Assembly: GCA_002015125.1 (NCBI GenBank)
Contig: MUYB01000045.1
Span: 1 to 14,088, forward strand
Reading direction: 5' to 3'
Source: [Haemophilus] felis
GTDB lineage: Bacteria > Pseudomonadota > Gammaproteobacteria > Enterobacterales > Pasteurellaceae
Length of the DNA: 14,088 nucleotides
The notes below the pieces were generated by a model that was not told the DNA's origin, searched no databases, and saw nothing but the letters and a program-made list of their open reading frames with translations. Made by a program: the position numbers and the translations under genes. This document shows, in pieces, positions 1 through 7,260 of this stretch (position 1 is the first letter of the stretch; each line of letters begins with the position of its first letter).

Positions 1-84
1 CTCGCTGAATTGAATTTCAACGGAAGAACCAGCAAACACGAACACGATGTACAAGGCAATGTGAAATTTACCTATAAATTTTAA
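1..84 (+). CDS. C-terminal end of an outer-membrane beta-barrel protein (partial)
   Basis: Frame 1 is open from the first base to a TAA at 82-84 and encodes 27 residues ending VKFTYKF. The chain ends in Phe, with hydrophobic or aromatic residues at positions -3 (Tyr), -5 (Phe) and -7 (Val). This is the alternating C-terminal beta-signal recognised by the BAM machinery in outer-membrane barrels. A strong terminator 17 bases downstream supports a real gene end. Which family it belongs to (autotransporter, porin, receptor) cannot be told from 27 residues. That it is a barrel is an inference from the last strand only. Confidence 0.6.
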   Translation, partial: LAELNFNGRTSKHEHDVQGNVKFTYKF

Positions 85-101
85 TTAGGTGTAATGAGGA
101 T

Positions 102-129
102 AACGGGCGTAATCATACGCCCGTTTTTT
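102..129 (+). terminator. Rho-independent terminator after the outer-membrane protein gene
   Basis: A perfect 9-bp stem, AACGGGCGT at 102-110 and ACGCCCGTT at 117-125, encloses a 6-base loop and runs into six T at 124-129. It closes the upstream barrel gene and isolates prmB. Confidence 0.9.
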
Positions 130-167
130 GTTGCCCTGAGTCAATTTGCTATTGGTTACTTTCGATT

Positions 168-176
168 TGATATGAT
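168..176 (+). promoter_or_regulatory. Candidate extended -10 promoter for prmB
   Basis: TGATATGAT at 168-176 fits an extended -10 element (TG-N-TATGAT), about 75 bases ahead of the prmB start and downstream of the terminator at 102-129. I see no convincing -35 hexamer at a 16-18 base distance. This is a by-eye match in AT-rich DNA. Confidence 0.3.
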
Positions 177-250
177 AAGCAGAAGCCATTTCCCAAAGCT
201 GGGCAACTATGGTATAACTTGCGCTTCTTTTTTCCACATCCAAATAAACT

Positions 251-1192
251 ATGATACATAATCAACAATTGGTCGAGCAGATCCAAGCCGATCAAGTACA
301 GCATAATTTACACAGTATTCAAGATTTTCTCCGTTGGGTTTACAGCACGTTTAATCGTTCTGATATTTATTATGGGCACGGCTACGATAATGCGTGGGAT
401 GAAAGCCAGCAATTGGTGTTTGCTTGTTTAGATTTACCGCCTGATTTTCCTCGTGAATTTTATACTTCACGGCTCACTAATGAGGAAAAAAATCACATTA
501 TCTCAATGGTCATTACGCGCATTAGCGAACGTATTCCTGTGGCGTATTTAATTAATCAAGCGTGGTTTTGTGGCTTGAATTTTTATGTGGATGAACGGGT
601 GATTGTGCCGCGCTCTCCTATTAATGCGCTGATTCAAAAGGGTTTTGCGCCTTTACTGAATAAAGCGCCAAAACGTATTTTGGATATGTGTACAGGCAGC
701 GGCTGTATCGCCATTGCTTGCGCCGCGCAATTTCCTGAGGCTGAAGTAGATGCCGTTGATTTATCTTTCGATGCGCTGAATGTGGCAGAAATTAATATTG
801 AACAACACAATATGCTGCACCGCGTTTTCCCAATTCAATCGAATTTATTCCAGCAATTGCCGCAGGATCAATATGATCTTATTGTGACCAATCCGCCTTA
901 TGTGGACGCAGAAGATTTGGCGGATATGCCTGAAGAATTTAGCCATGAGCCTGAATTGGCGCTGGGTTCTGGCGCTGATGGTTTGGATATTACCAAGCAG
1001 ATTTTGTCTCAGGCGGCGGACTATTTAACGGAAGAAGGCGTGCTGGTGTGTGAAGTGGGCAATAGTATGGTGCATTTAATGGCGCAATATCCTGATGTGC
1101 CGTTCCAATGGCAAACATTGGACAATGGTGGCGTCGGCGTGTTTGCCTTGAGCAAAGCGGCGCTGCTTCAATATCGTCATTATTTTGCTTAA
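251..1192 (+). CDS. prmB: Ribosomal protein L3 N5-glutamine methyltransferase PrmB
   Basis: This cytoplasmic SAM-dependent enzyme methylates a glutamine side chain of ribosomal protein L3. The 313 residues match the usual length of about 310. An N-terminal helical domain (about 1-110) precedes a Rossmann methyltransferase domain. SAM-binding motif I is LDMCTGSG at about 144-151, an acidic motif follows (DAVD, 167-170), and the catalytic NPPY is at 214-217. NPPY is shared with PrmC/HemK, but the N-terminal region with FLRWVYSTF and the length favour PrmB. The ATG at 251 has no clear Shine-Dalgarno sequence. It is a single-gene unit between a terminator and the argH promoter. Confidence 0.93.
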   Translation: MIHNQQLVEQIQADQVQHNLHSIQDFLRWVYSTFNRSDIYYGHGYDNAWDESQQLVFACLDLPPDFPREFYTSRLTNEEKNHIISMVITRISERIPVAYLINQAWFCGLNFYVDERVIVPRSPINALIQKGFAPLLNKAPKRILDMCTGSGCIAIACAAQFPEAEVDAVDLSFDALNVAEINIEQHNMLHRVFPIQSNLFQQLPQDQYDLIVTNPPYVDAEDLADMPEEFSHEPELALGSGADGLDITKQILSQAADYLTEEGVLVCEVGNSMVHLMAQYPDVPFQWQTLDNGGVGVFALSKAALLQYRHYFA

Positions 1193-1203
1193 AAGCATCA
1201 TAT

Positions 1204-1227
1204 ACGCTAGCGCCAGCGTTACTTTTT
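1204..1227 (+). terminator. Possible weak terminator after prmB
   Basis: ACGCT at 1204-1208 pairs with AGCGT at 1215-1219 across a GC-rich 6-base loop, followed by TACTTTTT. The 5-bp stem is short. Position 12 bases after the prmB stop is the main support. Confidence 0.35.
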
Positions 1228-1241
1228 AGACAAAAAACCAG

Positions 1242-1270
1242 TTGCAAAACGATTAATTATGCAGAATAAT
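1242..1270 (+). promoter_or_regulatory. argH promoter (-35 and -10)
   Basis: TTGCAA at 1242-1247 (4 of 6 to the sigma-70 -35) and AATAAT at 1265-1270 (5 of 6 to the -10) are separated by exactly 17 bases. The element lies about 100 bases ahead of argH and is overlapped by the two ARG boxes. The start site was not determined. Confidence 0.5.
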
Positions 1271-1284
1271 AGCATAATTAATCG
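1250..1284 (+). promoter_or_regulatory. Tandem ARG boxes (ArgR operator) over the argH promoter
   Basis: CGATTAATTATGCA (1250-1263) and AGCATAATTAATCG (1271-1284) score 11 and 10 of 14 against the palindromic ArgR core TGAATWWWWATTCA. Their centres are 21 bp apart, which is the standard spacing of two 18-bp ARG boxes separated by 3 bp. Together they form a 13-bp inverted repeat that spans the -10 element. That placement predicts repression by arginine-loaded ArgR. Confidence 0.6.
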
Positions 1285-1371
1285 AAATTAACTTTTCACA
1301 AACCCTTGCTCCTCATCCTTAACACATAATGATGACGAGCATTTTTGATTTCACTGAATAAAGAGGATGTT

Positions 1372-2745
1372 ATGGCACTTTGGGGTGGACGCTTTACACA
1401 AGCGGCCGATAAGCGTTTTAAAGATTTTAATGATTCGCTCCGTTTTGATTATCGTCTCGCGGAACAGGATATTGAGGGTTCCATTGGCTGGTCAAAAGCG
1501 CTAGTGAGCGTGGGCGTGCTAACCACACAAGAACAACAACAATTAGAGCAAGCGCTCAATGAATTACTCATTGAAGTTCACTCCAATCCACAGGGGATTT
1601 TACAAGATGATGCGGAAGATATTCATAGTTGGGTAGAAAGTAAGCTCATTGATAAAGTGGGCAGCTTGGGGAAAAAATTACACACAGGGCGCAGCCGTAA
1701 TGATCAGGTGGCGCTAGACATCAAAATGTGGTGTAAGCAACGAGTGATTGAATTGCAACATTCTGTGCGTCAATTGCAACGAAAACTCGTGCATACCGCC
1801 GAACATACCCAGCACGCGGTGATGCCAGGTTATACCCATTTGCAACGTGCGCAACCTATCACTTTTGCGCACTGGTGTATGGCTTATGTGGAAATGTTAG
1901 AACGCGATTATTCTCGCTTGGCGGACGCCTACGCACGTATGAACGCCTGCCCTTTGGGTAGCGGCGCCTTAGCGGGGACGGCTTATGCCATTGATCGTGA
2001 ACAGCTCGCGCAAGATCTCGGCTTTAGCTTTGCCACGCGCAACAGTTTAGATAGCGTGTCCGATCGCGATCATATTGTTGAATTACTTTCTACGGCGGCG
2101 CTAAGTATGGCGCATCTTTCTCGCTTCGCTGAAGATATGATTATTTTTAACAGCGGTGAATCCAATTTCGTCGAGTTATCGGATCGCGTCACCTCTGGTT
2201 CTTCCTTGATGCCACAAAAGAAAAATCCTGATGCTTGCGAATTGATTCGCGGTAAAGCAGGACGGGTGATGGGGGCGCTAACGGGTATGTTGATGACCCT
2301 CAAAGGCTTACCACTGGCGTATAACAAAGATATGCAAGAAGACAAAGAAGGTATTTTTGATGCGCTGGATACTTGGCAGGATTGCGTGGATATGGCTGCT
2401 TTAGTATTAGAGGGTATTCAAGTGAATGTGGAACGCACTAGAGAAGCGGCGCTAAAAGGCTATTCTAACGCCACTGAATTGGCGGATTACTTAGTGGCAA
2501 AAGGCGTGCCGTTCCGCGATTCTCATCACATTGTGGGGGAAACCGTGGTTTATGCAATCAAACAACACAAAGCCTTAGAAGCCCTAAGCGTAGAAGAATT
2601 TAAACAGTTTAGTGATGTGGTGGAAGAAGATGTTTACGCCATTTTATCTTTGCAATCTTGTTTAGATAAACGCTGCGCAAAAGGTGGTGTATCGCCGTTA
2701 CGGGTGGCGGAAGCCATTGCGGAAGCAAAACAACGTCTCGCCTAA
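1372..2745 (+). CDS. argH: Argininosuccinate lyase
   Basis: ArgH catalyses the last step of arginine synthesis, splitting argininosuccinate into arginine and fumarate. It is a cytoplasmic homotetramer of the fumarase/aspartase superfamily. The 457 residues equal the E. coli length. The fumarate-lyase signature [10 protein letters not shown] is at 276-285, on the flexible catalytic-serine loop. The conserved TGRSRND (105-111) and GYTHLQ (153-158) are present, the latter with the active-site Thr-His. I chose the ATG at 1372 over an in-frame TTG at 1345 because AAGAGGA lies just upstream and the protein then begins MALWGGRF as in the family. It is transcribed alone, and other arg genes are not in the window. 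Confidence 0.97.
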   Translation: MALWGGRFTQAADKRFKDFNDSLRFDYRLAEQDIEGSIGWSKALVSVGVLTTQEQQQLEQALNELLIEVHSNPQGILQDDAEDIHSWVESKLIDKVGSLGKKLHTGRSRNDQVALDIKMWCKQRVIELQHSVRQLQRKLVHTAEHTQHAVMPGYTHLQRAQPITFAHWCMAYVEMLERDYSRLADAYARMNACPLGSGALAGTAYAIDREQLAQDLGFSFATRNSLDSVSDRDHIVELLSTAALSMAHLSRFAEDMIIFNSGESNFVELSDRVTSGSSLMPQKKNPDACELIRGKAGRVMGALTGMLMTLKGLPLAYNKDMQEDKEGIFDALDTWQDCVDMAALVLEGIQVNVERTREAALKGYSNATELADYLVAKGVPFRDSHHIVGETVVYAIKQHKALEALSVEEFKQFSDVVEEDVYAILSLQSCLDKRCAKGGVSPLRVAEAIAEAKQRLA

Positions 2746-2757
2746 TTTACCTTCTTT

Positions 2758-2805
2758 AATCTGCATTTTGCCTAATAATCCACTGGAAAAATGCAGATTT
2801 TCTTT
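2758..2805 (+). terminator. Terminator after argH
   Basis: AATCTGCATTTT (2758-2769) and AAAATGCAGATT (2788-2799) form a perfect 12-bp stem around an 18-base loop, followed by a T-rich run (TTTTCTTTTT). It sits 12 bases after the argH stop. The T-run touches the stop codon of the convergent ubiF gene. The long loop is unusual, but stem and T-tract are clear. Confidence 0.75.
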
Positions 2806-3981
2806 TTATAACCCTAAAGCATATTTCAACGCTTGTTTTTTCAATGGCGTTGCTTTGTCGGCAACAAATAATGCTAAGTTACGCGCTACTTTTAAAGGCA
2901 ATAACTCTTGTTTAAAGGTTTTATAAAACAGATCCATACCCGATTGCATCAGTAAATTATCCGCTTTGCGCAACCGCTGATAACGACTAAGCACGGTGGC
3001 GCCAGCGAGTTCTTCCCCTTTGTCTTTCGCTGACGCTAACACTTCTAACAAGGCTTTCACATCTTTAAAACCAAGATTCACCCCCTGCCCTGCCAATGGA
3101 TTAATGGTGTGCGCCGCATCGCCTACTAGCACAATGCCTTGTTTAAAATAACTTTGCGCATGGCGACGCGTTAAAGGGAAGCTAGCAAAATTTTGCACCT
3201 GCACTCGCCCTAAACGCGCGGGAAAATGATGGGCAATTTCTTCAGTCAATTTTTCTTTAGTCAATTGATTGAGTTCACGAATACGTTGTGGACTGTCATA
3301 CCAAACCAAACAACCTTGATTTCCCACTAAAGGCAGAAATGCGCGTGGTCCCGACGGAAAAAATTGCTGCCAAGTCACATCCTGTTGCGACAGCTCGGTA
3401 TCCACCAAAATCAGCATACAATCTTGACGATATTGCCAGCCAGTCAAACCAATTCCTGCAATATCACGCAACTTTGAATTGGCGCCGTCTGCCGCCACCA
3501 ACAAAGGCGCTTGATACAGTTCGCCATTTTCTAGCTGCAACTGCCATTGCTCCCCTACTCGGATGACTTTTTGGATTCGCTGTCCAAGGCTGGTTTGCAC
3601 ATTGTCAAAATCCGCTAAAGCCTGCCAAAGCCCTAACTGAATCACATTATTTTCCACCATAAAACCCAGCTCTGGTAGATTGAGTTCTTGGCAATGAAAT
3701 GCCGTAGAAAAACCGTCTAATTCCCAAGTTTCTAAACCGCGATAAGGACAAATGCGTTTATTTTCAATATGTTGCCACGCTCCCAAATCCTTAAGCAAAT
3801 TCACCGAAGCTACGCTAATAGCAGAAATGCGTAAATCATAAGCAGAGGAAGAAGAAAAACTTGGCAACGCCATATGTTCGATAAGTTGAATCTGATGCCC
3901 TTGCTTCGCCAACCCCAAAGCACAAGCCGCCCCTACCATACCGCCACCGACAACAATAATTTCTTTTTGTATGACCGCCAT
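2806..3981 (-). CDS. ubiF: 3-demethoxyubiquinol 3-hydroxylase, UbiF-type FAD monooxygenase
   Basis: This flavoprotein monooxygenase hydroxylates the ubiquinone ring late in coenzyme Q synthesis, at the membrane-associated Ubi complex. The 391 residues match UbiF. The FAD-binding motif VGGGMVG is at 11-17. DLRISAIS at 49-56 and ADGANSKLR (164-172, the DG motif) follow. GDAAHTINPLAGQGVNLG lies at 287-304, with GD and the second flavin contact. The ending KRYALGL-like motif (KYALGL) is typical of UbiF. The paralogues UbiH and UbiI share the same domains; the region around RLETWE/GLETWE and the C-terminus favour UbiF. An AAGAGAG sits 7 bases ahead of the ATG. It converges on argH and is separated from the upstream lsr operon by a terminator. 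Confidence 0.9.
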   Translation of the reverse strand: MAVIQKEIIVVGGGMVGAACALGLAKQGHQIQLIEHMALPSFSSSSAYDLRISAISVASVNLLKDLGAWQHIENKRICPYRGLETWELDGFSTAFHCQELNLPELGFMVENNVIQLGLWQALADFDNVQTSLGQRIQKVIRVGEQWQLQLENGELYQAPLLVAADGANSKLRDIAGIGLTGWQYRQDCMLILVDTELSQQDVTWQQFFPSGPRAFLPLVGNQGCLVWYDSPQRIRELNQLTKEKLTEEIAHHFPARLGRVQVQNFASFPLTRRHAQSYFKQGIVLVGDAAHTINPLAGQGVNLGFKDVKALLEVLASAKDKGEELAGATVLSRYQRLRKADNLLMQSGMDLFYKTFKQELLPLKVARNLALFVADKATPLKKQALKYALGL

Positions 3982-3995
3982 AATTGAACTCTCTT

Positions 3996-4001
3996 ATTAT
4001 A
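3996..4001 (-). promoter_or_regulatory. Candidate -10 for ubiF
   Basis: On the minus strand TATAAT reads from 4001 to 3996, 15 bases before the ubiF ATG. No good -35 is seen at the right distance, and the implied leader would be very short. The terminator at 4055-4093 means ubiF needs a promoter in this 70-base interval. Confidence 0.35.
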
Positions 4002-4054
4002 TTAAATAGCCGATATTTTAACGCGAATAGTATGAATGCAGTAGTGGGGAATGG

Positions 4055-4093
4055 GAATAAAAACAAAGCGCCTTAATCGGATAACTAAGGCGC
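4055..4093 (-). terminator. Terminator of the lsrACDBFGE operon
   Basis: On the minus strand GCGCCTTA (4093-4086) pairs with TAAGGCGC (4075-4068) over a 10-base loop and is followed by TTTGTTTTTATT. It lies 44 bases after the lsrE stop and upstream of ubiF, so it ends the lsr transcript. Confidence 0.85.
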
Positions 4094-4136
4094 CTAGGAG
4101 GAATTGAGGATTATCAATCTCAATCTTGGAAATTTT

Positions 4137-4859
4137 TCAGAAAATATTCGCAGTTTTCCATTCTTGTAGACTTTCAGCCAACGCACCGTTAAACAATGCG
4201 CTACCAGAGATAATCCAATTAATATCAGTATTTTGGCTAAAATATTGTGCTAAAGCCAAATTCATAGACCCATCAACATTAATCAATTTAGTCATGCGTC
4301 GCTCGCTAAGTAAATTACAAAGCTCATCAATTCTATGTTTGATAAACTCTTTTTCATACTTTTTGCCAGTTCTTGGATCCAATGTTAGCACCTGAAAAAC
4401 ATCAACTTTGTCTATGTATTCTACACAGCCCACAATGGGCGTTTCAGGACAAATACTTAGTCCGGTGAGGACGGGGTAAACTTTATCTTGAAAAACATTA
4501 TTTTGTTCTGCTAACCAATCTAAGGTTTTCATAAGATCCTGCTGTTGCTCAATTTGTAAAGTTACCAAATTTGCCCCTTGAGATACCGCCTTTTTAGCGA
4601 CATTTAATTGATCTTTTACCATTAAATGTACATCTTTGAAAAAATGAGAAGGAAAATTTGCAATAGCGCCAGCGCCGACGGTAAACAATGGGCAAAATTG
4701 CCCATCTGCAACATCAAAATGAAGGACTTCACACTTATTTTTCTGCAACACACACAATGCTTCAGATAAAGCAAGCCAGTTAGCAGATAAAATACCAACA
4801 CTTAGCTTTTGTAAATTCAAAAGATCAATTAATTGCGATTTCAAATTTGAATTACTCAT
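4137..4859 (-). CDS. lsrE: LsrE, ribulose-phosphate 3-epimerase-like protein of the AI-2 operon
   Basis: The protein has the TIM-barrel epimerase fold of ribulose-5-phosphate 3-epimerase. The stretches LSVGIL (19-24), DGQFCP (52-57), KDVHLMV (75-81) and SGSALF (218-223) match Salmonella LsrE. The metal-ligand set of the family appears intact: His47, Asp49 (HFD), His78 and Asp196 (VDG). I chose the ATG at 4859 (240 residues). It overlaps the lsrG stop as ATGA, the usual sign of translational coupling, and the protein then starts as in LsrE. An in-frame ATG at 4880 lies inside lsrG and is less likely. LsrE is absent from the E. coli K-12 lsr operon, and its substrate has no settled assignment that I know of. 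A role on a phospho-AI-2 derivative is inferred from context. Confidence 0.85.
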   Translation of the reverse strand: MSNSNLKSQLIDLLNLQKLSVGILSANWLALSEALCVLQKNKCEVLHFDVADGQFCPLFTVGAGAIANFPSHFFKDVHLMVKDQLNVAKKAVSQGANLVTLQIEQQQDLMKTLDWLAEQNNVFQDKVYPVLTGLSICPETPIVGCVEYIDKVDVFQVLTLDPRTGKKYEKEFIKHRIDELCNLLSERRMTKLINVDGSMNLALAQYFSQNTDINWIISGSALFNGALAESLQEWKTANIF

Positions 4860-5155
4860 AGTTTTTTCGGTAGAACCCATTCAAAGATTTTTTTACTTCT
4901 CGCTTTTGTCATCACATCTTCAAGTTCTTTTACACAACGATGATAATGTGGTGTTTGGCGATGTTGATCTAATGCTTCCTCATTTGTGTAAACTTCATAA
5001 GCATAAAAACGCGTTCGGATTTCAGGATCTCGTAACACATCAAAACGCAAATTACCTGGTTCTTGACGCGTTCCAACTTGATTACGCTCAAAAATTTCTA
5101 AGAACGCTTGTTCTTTCCCCTCTTGAATATTAATTTCTACCAACATTGCAAACAT
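4856..5155 (-). CDS. lsrG: LsrG, phospho-AI-2 (4-hydroxy-5-phosphonooxypentane-2,3-dione) isomerase
   Basis: LsrG isomerises phosphorylated AI-2 to 3-hydroxy-5-phosphonooxypentane-2,4-dione, the substrate of LsrF, and so removes the inducer of LsrR. The 99 residues form one ABM (antibiotic-biosynthesis monooxygenase-like) ferredoxin-fold domain. E. coli LsrG has 96 residues. Family stretches are LVEINI (5-10), PGNLRFDVL (33-41), DPE (43-45) and QHRQTPHYH (64-72). AAGGAG at 5167-5162, six bases before the ATG at 5155, decides the start over in-frame ATGs at 5173 and 5146. The stop overlaps the lsrE ATG by ATGA. A terminator-like hairpin sits directly upstream. Confidence 0.92.
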   Translation of the reverse strand: MFAMLVEINIQEGKEQAFLEIFERNQVGTRQEPGNLRFDVLRDPEIRTRFYAYEVYTNEEALDQHRQTPHYHRCVKELEDVMTKARSKKIFEWVLPKKL

Positions 5156-5171
5156 AACGATCTCCTTGATC

Positions 5172-5204
5172 AAAAATAAGGTTGGTGGTTAGAACACCAA
5201 CCTT
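5172..5204 (-). terminator. Terminator-like intercistronic hairpin between lsrF and lsrG
   Basis: AAGGTTGGTG and CACCAACCTT form a perfect 10-bp stem (5204-5195 and 5187-5178 on the minus strand) with a 7-base loop. A and then five T follow (5177-5172). The hairpin starts 8 bases after the lsrF stop and ends 5 bases before the lsrG Shine-Dalgarno sequence. It could act as a partial terminator or as an RNA processing and stability element lowering lsrGE relative to lsrF. The T-tract is short, so leaky read-through is expected. Confidence 0.7.
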
Positions 5205-5212
5205 GATTACAA

Positions 5213-6091
5213 TTAGCGAGCTTTTTCGTCTAAAAAGAGTTGATAAGCTTTTTCTGCATTTTCTCCACCATGAACAACGGCTTGCACGGCTTTAAGCATT
5301 GCAATTGGTGATTCTGATTGGAAAATATTACGCCCCATATCAACACCTAAGGCACCTTGATCAAGGGCTTGATAGCACATTTCTAATGCTTCTTTTTCTG
5401 GTAATTTTTTACCACCTGCAATCACGATAGGAACAGGGCAACCTGCGGTAACTCGTTCAAAACCTTTTTCAACATAGTAGGTTTTTATAACATGAGCTCC
5501 CATTTCTGCAGCAATACGAGTTGCTAGTGAAAAATAGCGCTGATCTCGAGCCATATCTTTACCAACACCTGTTACTGCCATAATTGGCATACCATAACGG
5601 TTACCTTGATCAACCAGCTGGATAATATTTTTAATTGACTGATGCTCATATTCTGAACCAATATAAACTTGTGCAGCCATGCAAGAAACGTTTAGTCTTA
5701 ATGCGTCTTCAATACTTACCGCAACCGCTTCATTGGACAACTCAGTTAAAATAGAGTTTGCACCAGAGGCTCGCAATGCAACTGGTTTGCGTGTTTCAGG
5801 TGGTACAACACTGCGTAAGATGCCTCGAGTACACATTAATACATCAGTATGTTCAAATAATGGGGCAATATTTATATCAATGCGTTCCAATCCTGTGGTT
5901 GGTCCTTGGAAATATCCATGATCAAAGGCGAGCATAATAGTTCTGCCGGTTTTAGGATTAAACATACTTGCTAAACGGGATTGCATTCCCCAATCTAATG
6001 CGCCAGAGCCTTTTAAATAAAAAGCTTTGTTGGTTTGAGGTACGCCTAAACCAAAATCTTTACCATCTTTAATATCGTCTAAATCTGCCAT
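5213..6091 (-). CDS. lsrF: LsrF, 3-hydroxy-5-phosphonooxypentane-2,4-dione thiolase
   Basis: LsrF transfers an acetyl group from the LsrG product to coenzyme A, completing phospho-AI-2 breakdown in the cytoplasm. The protein is a class I aldolase-like TIM barrel of the DeoC/LacD/FbaB superfamily. Its 292 residues compare with 291 in E. coli. The Schiff-base lysine is Lys203 in VIKTYY (201-206), the same number as in E. coli LsrF. Other conserved blocks are [12 protein letters not shown] (53-64), IAGGKKLPE (224-232) and [10 protein letters not shown] (249-258). GAGGAAA lies a few bases ahead of the ATG. lsrB ends 20 bases upstream. Confidence 0.96.
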   Translation of the reverse strand: MADLDDIKDGKDFGLGVPQTNKAFYLKGSGALDWGMQSRLASMFNPKTGRTIMLAFDHGYFQGPTTGLERIDINIAPLFEHTDVLMCTRGILRSVVPPETRKPVALRASGANSILTELSNEAVAVSIEDALRLNVSCMAAQVYIGSEYEHQSIKNIIQLVDQGNRYGMPIMAVTGVGKDMARDQRYFSLATRIAAEMGAHVIKTYYVEKGFERVTAGCPVPIVIAGGKKLPEKEALEMCYQALDQGALGVDMGRNIFQSESPIAMLKAVQAVVHGGENAEKAYQLFLDEKAR

Positions 6092-6111
6092 TTTTATTTC
6101 CTCTACTTAAA

Positions 6112-7128
6112 CTAGAAATCATAGTTGTCAATATTATCTTTAGTGAATACTACACGCTCAGGTAATAACACAATGCCATTATCTTTCGCTTCGTACTCAT
6201 AACCTTGTAGTTTATTTGGTGAAATCTCTACTTGACCAACACCATCCACTGTTAATTTGTCGCCAATGTTGAGTGTTTTTCCTTTTAATAATTCATTTGC
6301 TACCGCTACGGATAATTTACCTTGTTTAACCACATCCCATAAACCGAATTGATTTACTGTACCGCGTTTAACATAAGGTCTCATCACATTTGGTGTACTG
6401 AAACCAACTACTACCGTACCTTGACGTTTTAAGTTTTCTACCGCTTGTGCAGCTGCTGGTAATGCATTTGCATCAGGCGCAATAATTGCATCAAGATCAG
6501 GATAGGCTTTTAAAATACCCTCTGCAGTCTGTAAAGATTTAATTGCGTCATTGTAACCAAATTGCGTTGTTACGATTTCCCATTCAGGATGTTCTTTCGC
6601 AATTTTATTTTTCGCTTCTTTCACCCATTGATTTTGGTCTGTTACTGTTGGGCTTGAATAGAAGAAAGCCACTTTTGCTTTAGGTTTGGAAATTTGACTT
6701 GATGCCATTTCAACCAGCATTGCACCTAATTGTGCTGGCGTACCTTGGTTTATATAATAACTACGGCACTCAGGTTGTGTGTCTGAATCCCAAGTTAACA
6801 CTTTGACACCTTTTTTCATTGCTCGTTTTAAAGTAGAGCATAATCCCTCTGGAGAAACCGCAGAAACCACAATAGCGCTATAACCTTGATTAACAAAGTT
6901 ATTAATCATTTGTACTTGATTAGATACACTAGGTTCTGCAGGACCATCATAGGTAACATCAACCCCTAAATGTTTTCCCATTTCAACAGCACCTTGACCA
7001 CCACTGGTAAAGAAACCGACGCCAACTAATTTTGGAATGAAAGCAATTTTATCTGCTGCTTGAGCAGTACTAAATGCAGATAATCCCAAAGCAAGTGCCA
7101 ATGCTGTAGTTTTTAATGAACGTTTCAT
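6112..7128 (-). CDS. lsrB: LsrB, periplasmic AI-2 binding protein
   Basis: LsrB captures AI-2 (the R-THMF form) in the periplasm and delivers it to the LsrCD permease. The 338 residues start with a Sec signal peptide, [15 protein letters not shown] then AFSTAQA, with likely cleavage after Ala24. There is no lipobox cysteine. The rest is a two-lobed sugar-binding-like domain. Allowing a 2-residue offset, the six AI-2 contacts of Salmonella LsrB are all present: Lys33, Asp114, Asp164, Gln165, Pro218 and Ala220. I chose the ATG at 7128 because AGGAG (7140-7136) precedes it at 7 bases and because it exposes a proper signal peptide. An in-frame start at 7170 would bury it. The 132-base gap upstream may give lsrB separate control. 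Confidence 0.97.
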   Translation of the reverse strand: MKRSLKTTALALALGLSAFSTAQAADKIAFIPKLVGVGFFTSGGQGAVEMGKHLGVDVTYDGPAEPSVSNQVQMINNFVNQGYSAIVVSAVSPEGLCSTLKRAMKKGVKVLTWDSDTQPECRSYYINQGTPAQLGAMLVEMASSQISKPKAKVAFFYSSPTVTDQNQWVKEAKNKIAKEHPEWEIVTTQFGYNDAIKSLQTAEGILKAYPDLDAIIAPDANALPAAAQAVENLKRQGTVVVGFSTPNVMRPYVKRGTVNQFGLWDVVKQGKLSVAVANELLKGKTLNIGDKLTVDGVGQVEISPNKLQGYEYEAKDNGIVLLPERVVFTKDNIDNYDF

Positions 7129-7160
7129 AAAACATCTCCTATAAAGTTGAGTGTTGATAA

Positions 7161-7185
7161 AACATACCAAAACAACAAGTATGTT
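7161..7185 (-). repeat. Inverted repeat in the lsrD-lsrB gap
   Basis: AACATAC at 7161-7167 and GTATGTT at 7179-7185 form a perfect 7-bp inverted repeat with an 11-base centre, about 33 bases ahead of the lsrB start. On the minus strand it would form an RNA hairpin followed by TTAT, too few T for a normal terminator. It may be an operator or an mRNA-stabilising element. Confidence 0.4.
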
Positions 7186-7210
7186 ATAGATTGTGAAATT
7201 ACTTCGTAAA
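7183..7210 (-). promoter_or_regulatory. Candidate internal promoter for lsrBFGE
   Basis: On the minus strand TTTACG (7210-7205) and TATAAC (7188-7183) are separated by 16 bases and match the sigma-70 hexamers at 4 and 5 of 6. The -10 overlaps one arm of the inverted repeat. It would give a leader of about 50 bases to lsrB. This is a by-eye match in AT-rich sequence. Confidence 0.3.
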
Positions 7211-7260
7211 TATCCCGCTTAATGTCTAGATATTTGTCAGAATTTTTCTGCTTGGTAATA

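Noticed and set aside
2070..2345. 91-codon minus-strand frame inside argH, and similar antisense frames at 990-1247, 3288-3566, 5679-5921 and 7359-7619.
   Set aside because: All overlap strong conserved genes and show no protein-like features of their own.
4103..4124. Inverted repeat ATTGAG / CTCAAT between lsrE and its terminator.
   Set aside because: The stem is 6 bp, mostly A-T, without a T-tract. The adjacent GCGCCTTA hairpin explains termination better.
4137..4880. LsrE starting at the upstream ATG (4880).
   Set aside because: That start lies inside lsrG without a Shine-Dalgarno sequence. The ATGA overlap at 4856-4859 gives the usual coupled start and a family-like N-terminus.
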